Positions 20,820-33,100 of a stretch of DNA of 64,000 bases are shown here, in pieces. Below the pieces are notes generated by a model. That model saw nothing but the letters and a program-made list of their open reading frames with translations, was not told where the DNA came from and did no database searches. The stretch comes from Symbiodinium natans. Taxonomy: Eukaryota > Sar > Dinophyceae > Suessiales > Symbiodiniaceae. The translations under genes were made by a program, and so were the position numbers. The stretch's first letter is position 1. The number at the start of each line of letters is the position of its first letter. Location of the stretch: positions 1-64,000 of the forward strand of contig CAJNDS010002246.1 of the NCBI GenBank assembly GCA_905221605.1. The letters are read 5' to 3'.

Positions 20820-21730
20820 CCTGAAATCCTAAAACCCTGAAATGCCCTAGAATCCAGAACCCTAAAACCTCCTGAACCCTCAAATGTCAAAACTCTAAAA
20901 CCCTAGACAACCTCTGCATGCCCGAAAACCCTAACACCCTAAAGCCCTAAACCCTAAACCCTAAACCCTAAACCCTAAACCCACCCTAAAGCCCTATGAC
21001 CCAAAAAACCTACAATCCTAAAACCCTGAAACCCTAAACCCTCAATCTCTATAAAAGCCCTGTGAGACACGTAGAAACCTCTGAAACCCTATAAAAACCC
21101 TATCAGCCCTGCAAAACCCTGTAGATCCCTCAAACCCTAAAATCCTTTAGCCGTAACAACCCTCCAGCCCTAGCCCTTTCAAACCCTGAAGCCCTCTAAA
21201 CACCCCAAACCCCTAAAGCCCTGAGAAACCTGAAATCCTAACACCCTAAAACCCCAACACCTTAAAACCCCTATAAAACCATCCTAACACCCTACAACCT
21301 TTAAACCCTGTATACCCCTCCGAGCACCCTATAACCCTCAGACCTAAAAACCCTGTAAGACCCTCAGACCCTGAGCCCGAAACCCATCAAACCCTTCAAA
21401 CCCCGCCCACATGAAAAAGCTGTAAATCCGAACACCCCAACAACCTGAAAACCCTGCAAAACCCTCCTTACACCCTAAAACCCAAAAACCCTATTAAAAC
21501 CCTGTAAAACCCTCCTAACACCCCTAAAACCCTATAAAAACCCGTAAAACCCGAACTATAAAACCCCGTAAAGCAATCCAAACCCTATAATTACCCCTAA
21601 AGCCCTTTAGAACCCATAAACCGCCTAAAGCCCTGAAAAACCTAACACCCTAAAACACAGTAAAAACTTAAACCCCGTAAACCCCGAAAAACCCCGTAAA
21701 ACCCTAAACCCTAAACCCCGAACCCTCAGA
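20820..21730 (-). repeat. Long degenerate C-strand telomere-like region
   Basis: About 900 bp of ACCCTAAA-like words with frequent one- or two-base indels (CCCTATAAAA, CCCTGTAAAA, CCTAACACC). Nearly pure CCCTAAA remains only at 20940-20986. It looks like an old decayed array. No gene. Confidence 0.8.
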
Positions 21731-22071
21731 CCCTGAGCTGCCCGGCGTATCAATCGCCCATCCGGTCCGCGCACAGGGATGCTGTTCAGGGACGGCAGGC
21801 GCTCCTTGGGTTCAAACTTTAGGGACTTGAAGGCTCTACTTTACGGTTTAGGGTTTAGGTTTGGGGCTAGCGCTTAGGGTTCCAGGGATTGAGGTTACCA
21901 GAACATGTCAGGGCACCACATGGAGGTCCCTGGAAGGATAGGGCCTAAGTATTTGAGGTTTTAGGCGACCACTCCATGGGGAGAGAAGTCTGGGGGTTGA
22001 TTGGGTTCAATTTTGGCTTGAGGTCGGGTTTGGGGTCTGGGGTCTATAGGGTTGAACTGAGGCTGACGGTT

Positions 22072-22235
22072 TGTTTAGGGTTTAGGGTTTAGGGTTTAGG
22101 GTTTAGGGTTTAGGGTTTAGGGTTTAGGACTTAGGGTTTAGGGTTTAGGGTTTAGGGTTTAGGCTTTAGGCTTTAGGCTTTAGGGTTTAGGGTTTAGGCT
22201 TTGGGGTTTAGGGTTTAGGGTTTAGGGTTTCGGGT
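22072..22235 (+). repeat. Telomeric tract with a GGCTTTA block
   Basis: About 20 units, with short TTTAGGC blocks inside TTTAGGG. Degenerate GGGTTTAACTAGGGT-like DNA extends to about 22530. Confidence 0.92.
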
Positions 22236-22565
22236 AAGGTTCAGCTAGGCCTGAGGGCGCGTAGGGTTTGGCTAGGTGTTGTGCGTTGAGGTTTCAACTT
22301 GGGTTCATGGCTTGCAGGGTTTAACTAGGGTCCAGGGATTGCAAGGTTTAACGATTTCTAGGGTCTAACTAGGGTTGAGGGCGTATAGGGCTCATGGGGC
22401 ATATCTAACAAGGGATTCGAGGGTTTAGAGGGTTTACCTAGGGTTTGGGGTTTATAGGGTCTAACTGAGGTTTGGGGTTTCTAGGGTTTAACGGTCTAAC
22501 TAGGATTTAGGTTTAGGTTTTATTGGGTTCAACTTGGGGGAGAATGATCCCAAAACCTTGCAGAT

Positions 22566-22658
22566 GCTAGCGAGAGACAGAGAGACAGAAAGACAGAGAG
22601 AGAGAGAGAGGACGAGAGAGAGAGAGAGACCCTTAAACCCTACACCCTCGACACTAAC

Positions 22659-22694
<36 letters not shown>

Positions 22695-22735
22695 AAAACA
22701 AAAAGAGAAAGAGAAGCAAAGAAAGGGAGCGAGGG
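22566..22735 (+). repeat. GA-rich microsatellite
   Basis: GAGA/GACA runs in two blocks split by a short unique insert at 22630-22660. The overlapping frames (R/E-rich or S/L-rich) are microsatellite translations. Confidence 0.95.
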
Positions 22736-23217
22736 AGGAAGGCAGGAGGAGTGAAAACTCAAGACCCTCTGGAGCGACCCAGAAGCTCCAAACCCAGGAA
22801 GCTCCTGGAGAGGTTTTAGGGTTTAGGGTTTCGGGCCTAGGGTTCGGGGCTTTGAGTCTGTTGTTTAGAGCTAGGGGTTGGGGGCTTAGAACTTGTGGTT
22901 TAAGGTCTGGGGTCCAGTGTCTAGGATAGCACAAAGCAGCCATCGAAGTCTGCCCAAGGTACTACAAACCTCCTCATCGGAGCACACTCCACCCCCGTTG
23001 CAAGATTCTAGGGCCCTCAGTCCACTCCGGGGTCCTTAAGTCAGTAAAGCAAAAGGGGGAGTGCGGTATGAGGGGGAGAGTTGAGGGGCCCACCCATCCT
23101 CCTAACCCCAAAGCCGTAAACCCGTAAGGGTGTTGTAGACCCCAAAAGGCCTTCGTTGTTGGGCCCTCCCCCTGCCCCTACAAGCTTCCTATAAAAAACC
23201 TCAAACCCTAAACCTTA

Positions 23218-23306
23218 GGATGTTCCCCCTTCTACGAACGCATAATTGAGGGACTATAATCCCTATTAAAGGACTGGTAGCTGTCAGTTTAAGGAGGAAC
23301 CAACCC
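23218..23306. mobile_element. Diverged GGGATGTTCCCCC-family element
   Basis: Left AGGATGTTCCCCCTTCTACG; right GGACTGGTAGCTGTCAGTTT then AAGGAGGAACCAACCCC. The arms still pair partly. Confidence 0.55.
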
Positions 23307-23841
23307 CAAACCCTCAATCCTAAACCCTAAACCCTAAATCCTAAAATTAAATGTCCCGAGGCTGCCCTGAGGCTCTTGGTTTGTTGGCGTCTAAGCAAGG
23401 GCTTAAGGTTTCGGGTTTAGGGTCTAAGGCTCTTAAGGTTTGGACTTCTGTTTTTTTGAGTGCTTTTTTTATTTTTATTTTCTTGTTGTTCTTTTAATAT
23501 TGGGGTTTCGGTTTGTTGCTGTTCACATATTTTTGAGTTTTAGGCGTCAGGGTTTAGGGGTTGCTTTTTTTGGTGGTTCTTTGCTTTCACGTTTTGTTGC
23601 GGTTCAAGTTCTACGGTGCTTTTCTGACAGAGGACCAGGTGGGCAGGATTGAGTTTAGGGTTTCGGATTGAGGGTTTAGGGTTTAGGGTTTAGGGTTTAG
23701 GGTTGATTTCAATCGTAAACCCTAAACCCTCACACAAAAGGAGCAACAAGCGGCGGCCCAGGATTTAGGGGATCGCCCTTTTTTGGGGAGAGAAAGATGT
23801 GTTTGGGTGGACCCTACTGATTTCTAAGGATGTGCGGGTGG

Positions 23842-23962
23842 TTCGCGGGTGAACCTAAACCCTAAACCCTAAACCCTAAACCCTACACCCTAAACCCTAA
23901 ACCCTAAACCCTAAACCCTAAACCCTAAACGCCGAACCCTAAACCCTAAACCCTAAACCCTA
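23842..23962 (-). repeat. Long telomeric tract (CCCTAAA)n
   Basis: About 17 units with a CCCTACA and a CGCCGAA variant. Confidence 0.95.
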
Positions 23963-24703
23963 CACAACAATCTGCAAGGCGTGGCTCAATGGAGGATGGC
24001 GGTATGTCGCCATACAGCAGGGGGGCGCGTGGGCTGCGTAGATTTGCCATGGCTGGCACCAGGAGACAATTGGAAACAGCCTACAAGGAACCCTATAAAC
24101 CATAAATCCGAAACCCGAAACACCAAACCCGAAACCCTTAATCCTAAACTCTAAACCCCGAACCCTGAATCCTGAACCCTAAACCCTGAACCCTGAAGCC
24201 TCAGCGACCTAAACCCTCAATTCTCTCGAGGCTGTGTGGAGGGATGGCGGGATGCATGGTTGAGGACACCCTCCCCGCAACAGGATAGAAAGTAGAGAAC
24301 CGTGGGCCCAAAACCCGAACCCTCAAGTGAACCCTAAACTTCTCTTGTCGGGAGCATGTTAAGCACAAGCCGAAAGGGATCAAGCACGGGGCTACCCTAA
24401 AGCCTACATCCCTGGCCACAACTAAAGGGTTCAGGGTTTAGGGTTTCGGGCCTGAGTCTATCAAGCAACTTGGGTATGTTCTCTTGGGCTCAGGTTGAGG
24501 TTCCCACTTCCTTGTGGACTGAAGGAACTTGCAAGACGGTTTAGGGTTGGTTTAGGGTTTAGGGTTCAGGGTTTCTGGGCTTAGGGTTTAGGATTCAGAG
24601 GTGTGGTACCATCAGCCCTAATCACCTTTTCTCGTACATAGGGGTTGAGAGACCTTGTCCAGATCCCCAAAACGGGTTTAGGGTTTAGGGTTTATAGGAT
24701 TTA

Positions 24704-24792
24704 CCTGGCGCCCTCGTTACCTGCAGTTTAGGAGTTACTACCCTTAATCAGTAGGCATATCCCACAAAGCTATAGCTAACGAGGGTCCCAGG
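24704..24792. mobile_element. 89-bp inverted-repeat element with TA duplication
   Basis: Starts CCTGGCGCCCTCGTTA and ends TAACGAGGGTCCCAGG; TA flanks both sides. A diverged relative lies at 42296-42378 (TTTACCTACAGTTTAGACG ... AACTGTAGGTAAAGAGGG). Confidence 0.72.
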
Positions 24793-24794
24793 TA

Positions 24795-24978
24795 GGGTTT
24801 AGGGGTTTAGGGGTTTAGGGGTTTAGGGGTTTAGGGGTTTAGGGGTTTAGGGGTTTAGGGGTTTGGGGGTTTGGGGGTTTAGGGGTTTAGGGGTTTAGGG
24901 GTTAGGGGTTTGGGGGTTTAGGGGTTTTGGGGGTTTGGGGGTTTGGGGGTTTGGGGGTTTAGGGTTTAGGGTTTAGGC
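24795..24978 (+). repeat. Octamer array (GGGGTTTA)n
   Basis: About 20 units of an eight-base variant with internal GGGGGTTT blocks. It starts directly at the right edge of the TA-flanked element. Confidence 0.95.
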
Positions 24979-25070
24979 CCCCGCCCCCCCCAAGCCCTGT
25001 AACCATGGCTTGCTTTACCGGAAGCCACCGAACCCCATAGGCTCAGCCAGGTCAGGAGAGAGCATCAGGT

Positions 25071-25130
25071 TAGGGTTTAGGGTTTAGGGTTTAGGGTTTA
25101 GAGTTTAGCTTTTAGGGTTTAGGGTTTAGG
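25071..25130 (+). repeat. Interstitial telomeric tract (TTTAGGG)n
   Basis: About eight units, slightly degenerate. Confidence 0.92.
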
Positions 25131-25435
25131 GAGTAGGTAAGACAGGGAGCCTCCACTACTTCTGAGGGAGGGGTAACGCAACAGCCAGCCGCTACTTATG
25201 ATAGCGGCAAAGCCTGCAACTGCACATGTATGTGGGTGATTCTCTAAGTTCGGCTCCCCTCATACCCTACAAGCCTCCCGAAAAACCTTAAACCCGAAAC
25301 TGGGGTAGGTTTCGGGGGGCCCGATAAAGAATACTTTTTTGGCTGTATAAGGCTCCTGTAGGGAATTAGGGGTAGCAAAAATGAAAAACCGATGTTTAAA
25401 CCTGCCCCTGTAAACCCTACCTTAAGAATTAAACC

Positions 25436-25500
25436 CTAAACCCTAAACCCTAAACCCTAAACCCTAAACCCTAGACCCTAGACCCTGGGCCCTAACCTTG
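25436..25500 (-). repeat. Interstitial telomeric tract (CCCTAAA)n
   Basis: About seven units, then CCCTAGA variants. Confidence 0.93.
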
Positions 25501-25519
25501 AACCCTGATCTGCAGCTGC

Positions 25520-25600
25520 CCCTGATCCCAGACCCCGACGCCACCGGATCCAGCTTGACCTCCTCGAGGACAGTGGGCTTATCGGGGTGCAGTTTTGCAA
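25520..25600 (-). CDS. Exon-like segment between inverted telomeric tracts
   Basis: A minus frame reads LAKLHPDKPTVLEEVKLDPV. It is bracketed by CCCTAAA (left) and GGGGTTTA (right) tracts. GAG followed by GTCAAG would be a possible GT donor. No family recognised. Confidence 0.3.
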
Positions 25601-25665
25601 GGGTTTAGGGGTTTAGGGGTTTAGAGTTTAGGGTTTAGGGGTTTAGGGTTTAGGGGTTTAGGGTC
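25600..25665 (+). repeat. Mixed GGGGTTTA / GGGTTTA tract
   Basis: About eight units of seven and eight bases. Confidence 0.9.
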
Positions 25666-25984
25666 GTGTTTAGGGGTGTGGGTGGGTTAACTTAGGGCTT
25701 ATGGGGGGCTTTATGGGTTTAGGAGTTAGAGGGGTTGGGGGTTCATAGGGGGTGCTTTGCTATGCATAGGCCCTAAACCTGCACGCCCTAGAGAGGGCGT
25801 AAGGGTTTGGACTTTGGGTGTTGAGGGTGCAAAGCTTTAGGGTATCTAAGGCGGCTTTTTTGGGCTACAGGGGTTTAGAAATCAGGTGAGTCTAGGCATT
25901 CATTCTCCTGTCTAGGCATTCATTCTCCTGGGCTTCTGGTGAAGGGAAAAGGGAGCGGTTTCAAAGGGGGTGGGACATTTATCC

Positions 25985-26055
25985 CTAAACCCCAAACCCC
26001 AAACCCCAAACCCCAAACCCCAAACCCTAAACCCTAAAACCCTAACACCCTAACA
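25985..26055 (-). repeat. CCCCAAA block and CCCTAAA units
   Basis: About six CCCCAAA units, then CCCTAAA. A tandem copy of GTCTAGGCATTCATTCTCCT lies upstream at 25891-25930. Confidence 0.88.
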
Positions 26056-26898
26056 CACTGAGCCCCGAAACAATAAGCCCTAAACCCTAATTTGGGGGGG
26101 GGCCTCAGACTTTCGGGCTGGGCCTCTTTGATGTAGAAGCGGTTCTTCCAGGCACCTGCAAGGCGCGGTCTGCAAAGGGGGGGAGAAAAAACATGAGATG
26201 TGGGGTTGAGGGTTTAGGGTTTTGGGTTTAGGGGTTTAGGGTTTAGGGGTTAGCGTTTAGTGTTGAGGGTTTAGGGATTAGGGTATCTCAGGGTATACCC
26301 CCTCACACTTAAGTCCTTCTGGAGTTCTTTTTTGCGTCCTAACCCTAAAGCCTAAGCCCTAAGTCCTAGGTCCTTAGAGTTCCCTACACAGACCATCATT
26401 GTTGCGGATGCTTACTTTGTCTGCAACGTGCTCTCAACCTGCTCTCGGTGGACATGCCCAAGATGTCAGAGTTTCGAACCCTAATCCCTAAACCGTTAAC
26501 CGTAAACCCTGTAACGCAAACCTTAAACCGAAACCCTTCGGCAGCGGAGACTTGGATGAGAAACCGCTGGAAGCACCCCCCCCCCCAAGAAGAGAGAGAA
26601 GTCGTGCGGACACTCTCCAACCCCAAATCCCAAACCTACCTTCCTTGCCTGACCCAATTCCCTACAAACCCTAAACCCCAGTTCAACCTTTTAGACCCCT
26701 AACCCGACCCAAAACCCTAACTCAACCGCATAATTTTCGAAGTGGCCCCCAAAACTAAGCCCTATCCTTCTAGGAACCTAAATCTGGCGGCCTTTGGTAT
26801 TCTTTCAACCTTAGTATAAGATCCCTGGAAGTGTAGGGTTAGTGCCACAAATTACCTGCTTGTTTCAAAAAGGGACCAAGACCCTGCAAAAGGGCTCT

Positions 26899-26923
26899 GT
26901 AACCCCCCCCCCCCCCCCCCCCC
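26899..26923. repeat. Poly-C run
   Basis: About 20 C. Other C runs lie at 2706-2722, 30884-30898, 47230-47244 and 61321-61334. Confidence 0.93.
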
Positions 26924-26971
26924 AAATTAAAGAGTTCAACCCTAGACCCTAAACCCAAAAACCGAAACCCT

Positions 26972-27050
26972 AAAGGCCCTAAACCCTAAACCCTAACCCC
27001 TAAACCCTAAACCCTAAACCCTAAACCCAAAAACCGAAACCCTAAACCCA
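26972..27050 (-). repeat. Interstitial telomeric tract (CCCTAAA)n
   Basis: About ten units with CCCAAAAA variants. It lies just past the last ankyrin exon I can see. Confidence 0.9.
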
Positions 27051-27071
27051 AAGGATGAGCCCTGTTAGGTC

Positions 27072-27138
27072 CCTGTTGCGTCTGGGCGCCATGGTAGAGC
27101 AGCCACTCGCTCATGTCGGGCATGCCATGGAAAGATGC
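27072..27138 (-). CDS. Ankyrin exon piece
   Basis: After acceptor CGCTGAG the frame reads ASFHGMPDMSEWLLYHGAQT, the two-helix part of an ankyrin unit. The donor side is unclear (a GA donor is possible after CAACAGG). Confidence 0.55.
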
Positions 27139-30100
27139 CTCAGCGTTTCGTGTGGTTTGAAGGGGCTGGTTTGGGAATTAGGGAGCTGCTTTCGGCGTGT
27201 TGAATTTTTTTTGGGGGGGGATGATTCTTGGATTTAAAGGCTTGGAGCTCGACAAATCTCAAACTTATAGGAATTTCAAAGTTCTGTGCGGTCTACGGTC
27301 CTGACACCTAAACTTAAACCCTAAACCATAAACCCCAAACCACAAATCCCTAGGCCCTAAACCCTAAGTCTAAAGGGCGTATCATCACAGGGGCGCCCCA
27401 AAAAGGAACCCCGCTTTAAAAAGCGTGTCGGAAGGCGCTTGGGACAGAGAATACAGGAGCCTAAATGACTACCAAGATGCTCCTCTCCCAACCCCTATTC
27501 AGGGTTCAGGGTTCAGGGTTTAGGGTTGGGATGTTCCCCTGAAACTAACAGTCCATTACTTCCTATAAAGGACTATTAGTACAAGGGGGAACATCCCAAG
27601 TTGTTATTTAAACAAAATACATGGTAGCCCAGTAACCATGTTTTGATGAGCACCCTTTTTGGGGTTGGTTATTTTATAAGGAAATCATTTAAAAAAAAAA
27701 AACAAAAGGGTAAAGGATACCTGCAGATCTTGTGACCTTCGGTCTTCTCTGTCGGTTTCTTCAAAGAGGCCTAGGGGTTAGGGTTTAGGATTGAGGGTTT
27801 AGGGTTTAGGGGGCTTGCCGCCTCCTCCCTAAAGCCCGAGCCCCTCAAAACCCTGAGAGCTGACCGTGCAAACAAACCCGTCAGCACAAAACCCTCAGCC
27901 TTAAACCCTTTTTCGTCCGAAGCCCCAATCCCTAAACAACCCCGAACCCTAAACCCTAAACCCTAAACCCCCAACCCTAAACCCTAAACCCTGAACCCTA
28001 AACCTTGAACCCTAAACCCGAACGACCCTAGACCCGCCCCCAAGCCCAGCCCTGAGGCACCGCTGTACCGAAAGATCTGGGCGCGAGGCGCAGTGCTGGA
28101 CGGTCACCCCATCACTGACAAGGGACACAACGATGCTTCAGGAGTACCGGGTCGGGGGGTCTAGGGGGTTTAGGGCTTAGAGGGCTTAAGAGGAAGCTTC
28201 AGAATCCTAGACCGCCTTAAAGCCGAATAGTTGTAGAGCTTTTGGGTGACGGAATTGGGGGATTTGTTTTTGTTGTTGGGGAGGGTGGGGATTTCGGGCG
28301 CTTGTGTTGGTGGTGGCTATATACAAGGATACAGGAGGCACAATCAAACTACAGGATATACAACTTTGGGTACTGCCACTATAAGGTCTCAGGGACTTGG
28401 GTCTTCTAAGGTTCTGGATCTTCTAGGGTTTCGGGGCTCATTGAGCTCTGATAAGGTGGCAAGTCACCAGGGCCTACGCTCTCTAAACCCTCAAAACGAT
28501 TTAGGGCTCAGGGGGGTTCAGGGTTTAGGGTTTAGGGTTTAGGGTTTAGGCTTTAGGGGCTTAGGACAGAACCTTTATAAGAACTCATGTAAGAAGAAAA
28601 ACCCTTCAAACCCCCGCTTAAACCACTTAGACCTCTGAAGGCCTGCTTTGCAAAAACAAATAATGGGGGCTTCCGAAAATAGGGGTACCCTTTTTGGGGT
28701 TCCTTTACCAAAGTTACATAGCATTTTGGGGCACATAAGGGGTTACCCCTCTTTTGGGGAATGCCCAAATGAAGGGGACTGCCTTGGACCGAAACCTAAA
28801 CCCTAAACCCTAAAACCTATAAACCCTAAACCCTAGACCCTAAACCCCACCCGAAACCCTATAAAACCAGCCCCGGGGCCTGTCGAGGAGGTTCGTCTGA
28901 GCCCCCCTCTTCACAAGCAACTCCACAATCTGCGGCAGGCGCTTGCTTAGGGTCTAGGGTTTAGGGTTTAGGGTTTAGGGTTTAGGGTTTAGGGTTTAGG
29001 GTTTAGGGTTTAGGGTTTAGGGTTTAGGGTTTAGGGTTTAGGGTTTAGGGTTTAGGGTTTAGGGTTTAGGGTTTAGGGTTTAGGGTTTAGGGCTGTGCTT
29101 GCATGCATTATGGGCCACATTGCTCGAAGACGTGCGAACTGGCTGGCACCAAAGCTCCAACTCTCACCTTGTCACACACAACTTGTCGAAAACTACCTAC
29201 CTAAACGTCTTCACCGCTGCGCCCCCCAGAAACCCCCTACCCCTACCCCGTAAGAACCTCCCCTACGTGCAAGGCCGAACCCTAAACCACTCGAGTACAG
29301 CCTTCGACCCTTTTCAAGCCCTGAAACCTTTGAAGCCTCCTCAAAACCGCCATGAAGAACAGAAAGCCCTTAAGGCCCCGAAGAAAAACCTCCTTCAACC
29401 GCTTAAGACCCCTGAAGACTCCAGACGTAAAACCCTTAAATCAGACTCTTAACCCCCCCTTAAAGCCCTTAAGACCCTCCTTAAAAATAGAAACCTCTTG
29501 AATCCTCTTTGAAGACCCTTAAACCTCCTGAAAACCTCCTGAAAACCTCCTCGAAACTTCCTTAAAATTCCCCCTTGCCCTTGAACCTCCTTCAAGCCTT
29601 CTTAAATCCACTTTTCGAAACCCTTCTACCTCCTTCAAAACCTCCTGAAGACCCGTAGCCCTAAACCCTAAACCCTAAACCCTAAACCCCCCAAACCCTT
29701 ACCACTGAACACTCCGACAGCTCTCTGCCCAGCCTCGTAGCGCCCCGCATCCGCAGCGCGGAAGAGGGGGGTCCTAGGCTCGAACGACAGACGGATTTAG
29801 GGTTTAGGGTTTAGGGTTTAGGGTTTCGTTATAACTGTACATATAACCCACTTAGACGGCCCTCAAGTGCCCTAATCAGGTCATAAGTACGGTTATAAGT
29901 TCAGATATATCCCTAAACCCTAAACCCTAAACCCTAAACCCTAAACCCTAAACCCTAAACCCTAAACCCTAAACTAAGTACCATGAACCTCCAAGTATGC
30001 ACCTCCTGAGCCCAGCGTCTGGCCGAAGTTGTCCAAGGGGTCGATCGGGTGCCCCTCGACAGCGACGCACGTAGCTTCAAGCAGGGCGACCCTAAGCCCT

Positions 30101-33100
30101 AAACCCTAAACCCTAAACCCTAAACCCTAACCCTAAACCCTAAACCCTATAAAGTGGGGAGGGTGGCCCTCAAACGGCGGGTTGGAGTTGTTGCTTCCGC
30201 AAGCCATGCGTGTGCTCCTATACAGAATCCATCTCTAAGCCCTTAGCACTTTAAGCTTGGGGTTACATTCGGGGTTTAGGGTTTAGGGTGTAGGGTTTAG
30301 GGCTAGGGTTAGGGTCTAAGGCCTGAGCCCAAAGCCCCTATCCTTATAGACTTAATCAGGAGTTTAAGGCGTCTGGGGGGTTAGGGCTTAGGGGGGCCTT
30401 CGCTTCCAGGGGCATCGAATACTTAGAATACTCGAACTTTCAAGGAGAATGGCCCTCAAAGGGTTTAGCAGCTAGGGTTGAATTAGGGTTCAGGGCTTAG
30501 GGTCTAGTATATCCTCGGGCCTTGAAGGGGTCCCTATATCTCATCAGAAGGCCCAAGTAGATACTAGCAGGGTACATGTCTTAGGCTGAGAGCGCGCTCA
30601 ACCCTGAACCGTAGTCCCTCACCCCCTGAAGCCGAACAACCTTATTCCGGATCTAGCCTTAAACCCTAAGCCCTAAACCATAAACCCTAAACCCTAAAAC
30701 CTAAACCCTAAGCCCCGAGACCCTAGACCCTAAACCCTAAACCCTAAACCCTAAACCCTAAGCCCTAAACCCTAAACCCTAAACCCTAAAACCTAAGCCC
30801 TAAGCCCTAATCCCTAAGCCCCGAGACCCTAGACCCTAGACCCTAAACCCTAAACCCTAAACCCTAAACCCTAAACCCTAAACCCCCCCCCCCCCCCATT
30901 TTTGGCAGTCGTTCTCATTGCTGCGCCTTAAACCCTCAAAGTCCGAACCCCGGACTTCCGCCGGCCCTCCGACAGGGAAGCCTGGAAGGTCAAAAAGTGG
31001 ATTTCGGGTTTAGGGTTTAGGGTTTAGGGTTTAGGGCTACCCTAAAGGTCCATGTACCTACATAGGGAATACTTGGGCCTTAAAGCACCTCCTATTTAGG
31101 GACTTTAGGGCCCAAGTACATAATAGCGAGGTACATGGACCCGTAGGGTTACCTCTCCAGTATCCGCCGATAAAAGGTGAAACGTTATTCATGGTTTAGC
31201 GGTTTAGGGGTTTAGGGGTTTAGGGGTTTAGGGTTTAGGGAAACCAGGAGGCCACAGACGAAAGTTTAAAGTGCATCTGTCGGCTCAGTAAGTATACAAG
31301 GTTTAGGGTTCAGGGTTTTGGGTTTCGGATATTCGGGTTGTTGTTGTAACTTCTCGTGCAAGGGTCAGGACAAACATACACAAGACTTATCACCCCTAAG
31401 CCCTCAACTCCGCGAAGACCTTTCTTGCTCCTTGTCTCTGTCGTGTGAGCCATGAAGAAGCGGTTTGAAACCCGCCTTATCCAGAAAGAACTCAACGAGG
31501 TTCTGATAGCCGTAGAAAGCTGCCTGACGGAGGAGCCCTAAACCCTAAACCCTAAACCCTCAACCCTGAACCCTAAACCCTAAACCCGGTTTTCTGGGGC
31601 ATGAAGGCTCCAGGTGTGCAGCGGCCACCTTTTGGGTTTAGGATTTTGGGGGGGACCCTAGTAGAAATGGGTCTTACGAAGTACTTCTGCAGGGACCATG
31701 AGGGAATATCCGTAATTATTCCGGCCCCGATAGTAAGCCCCAAACCCCAAAACCCTGGAGACACCCTTTGGGGTTTTGGGTTTGCCGCTCAGGGTGTTGC
31801 GGCTTAGATAGAAGTCCCGCGAAGTACACGCCATAATTTGAGATCCTTGTAACCATATTTCGGGCTTAGGGTTTAGGGTTTAGGGGTTTAGGGCTTAGGG
31901 TTTATGATAACCCTACTTATAAGTAGCCGAATACCCCTAAACCCTAAACCCTAAACCCTAAACAAGGAATCAGGGAACAAAAACAAATCAGCAAGAGGAA
32001 AAGAAAGAGTCAGACATGCCGCGGAGGCTTTGAAGCAAGGGCGCAGTAAATTTGCGAAGCGAAGCTTCAAACACATGAGCCGGCATGCTGTTTTCACCGT
32101 GTGCTTTGTCACGATACAGAGCCAACAGATGTCGTCTTTGTTCGTCAAATCTTCCCCCCTAAAGCCGGAACCCTAAACCCTAAACACGAAACCCAAAACC
32201 CCCAAGACCCCAGCCCCAAACCCCTAAGCCCGAAACCCCTAAAACCTAAACCCTCGCCCTAAACCCGAAACCCTAAACCCTAGCCCTAAACCCTATAAAC
32301 TCCCAAGGCCTAAATCCTGGCCTCATGAAGGGGCGTACGGCCCTGGTAGTCTGCGAAGTCGATGGTCGCCCCTTGGGTGCAAGGGGGTAGGGTTTAGGGT
32401 TTAGGGTTTAGGGTTCAGGGTTCAGGGTTTCGAGTTTAGGGCTTAGAGTTTAGGTTTAGGATTTGAGGTTTAGGATTTAGGGTTTTTGGGGCCTAAGGTT
32501 TTTGGGTTTAGTAACTTGCTGTGTAGGGTTGTGTGTGCCCAGGTGGGGCGGTTTAGGGAGTTTAGGTTTAGGCCGCAACCCCAAGCTGCAAAACGCTAAC
32601 CAAGCGAAAGCGCTCGGGTAGATTCACTTCCATGGGAGCCTTGCTGGTGGCTCGTGGAGTGTGAAGAACCAATGCCCTAAACCCTGAACCCTAAGCCCCA
32701 AACCCGAAACCCTAAACCCTAAACCCTAAACCTTAAACCCTATACCCTATGATGCCCGTAGCCTGCTCTGCCAGAGGCCTGTTGGCTTCGAATCTGCCCT
32801 TCTCGCTTAGCAGGAATGCTCGAACATGCACAAGCCGTCGAACTTGTTTCAAGGCGTTCTATGCGAAGCCCTGGCTCCATCATGGCTTCGCCCTTCGAAA
32901 CCACGTCGTGCGAGGTTTAGGGTTTAGGGTTTAAGGCTTAGGGTTTAGGGTTTAGGGTTTCGGGTTTAGGGTTTCGATTTCGGGTTTAGGGTTTAGGGCT
33001 TAGGGTATCGCCCCGCTGCGGTTCTGAGGACGTATGAAGGTGACAAGACCTGTCGCGAGGCCAGCCCGTTCTTAAGCCACAGCTTGTTGAGTGCCTCCAC

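Noticed and set aside
22500-22943. 131- and 147-codon frames rich in R/E and S/L
   Set aside because: They run through a GA/CT microsatellite and telomere-like DNA; no domain.
28040-28135. Plus-strand ankyrin-like frame (ARGAVLDGHPITDKGHNDAS)
   Set aside because: Resembles an ankyrin loop but is opposite in strand to the ankyrin gene and has no helix motif beside it.
29099-29452. 117-codon plus frame
   Set aside because: Composition follows the CCTTAAA/CTTGAA low-complexity sequence, and it lies inside an inferred ankyrin intron on the other strand.
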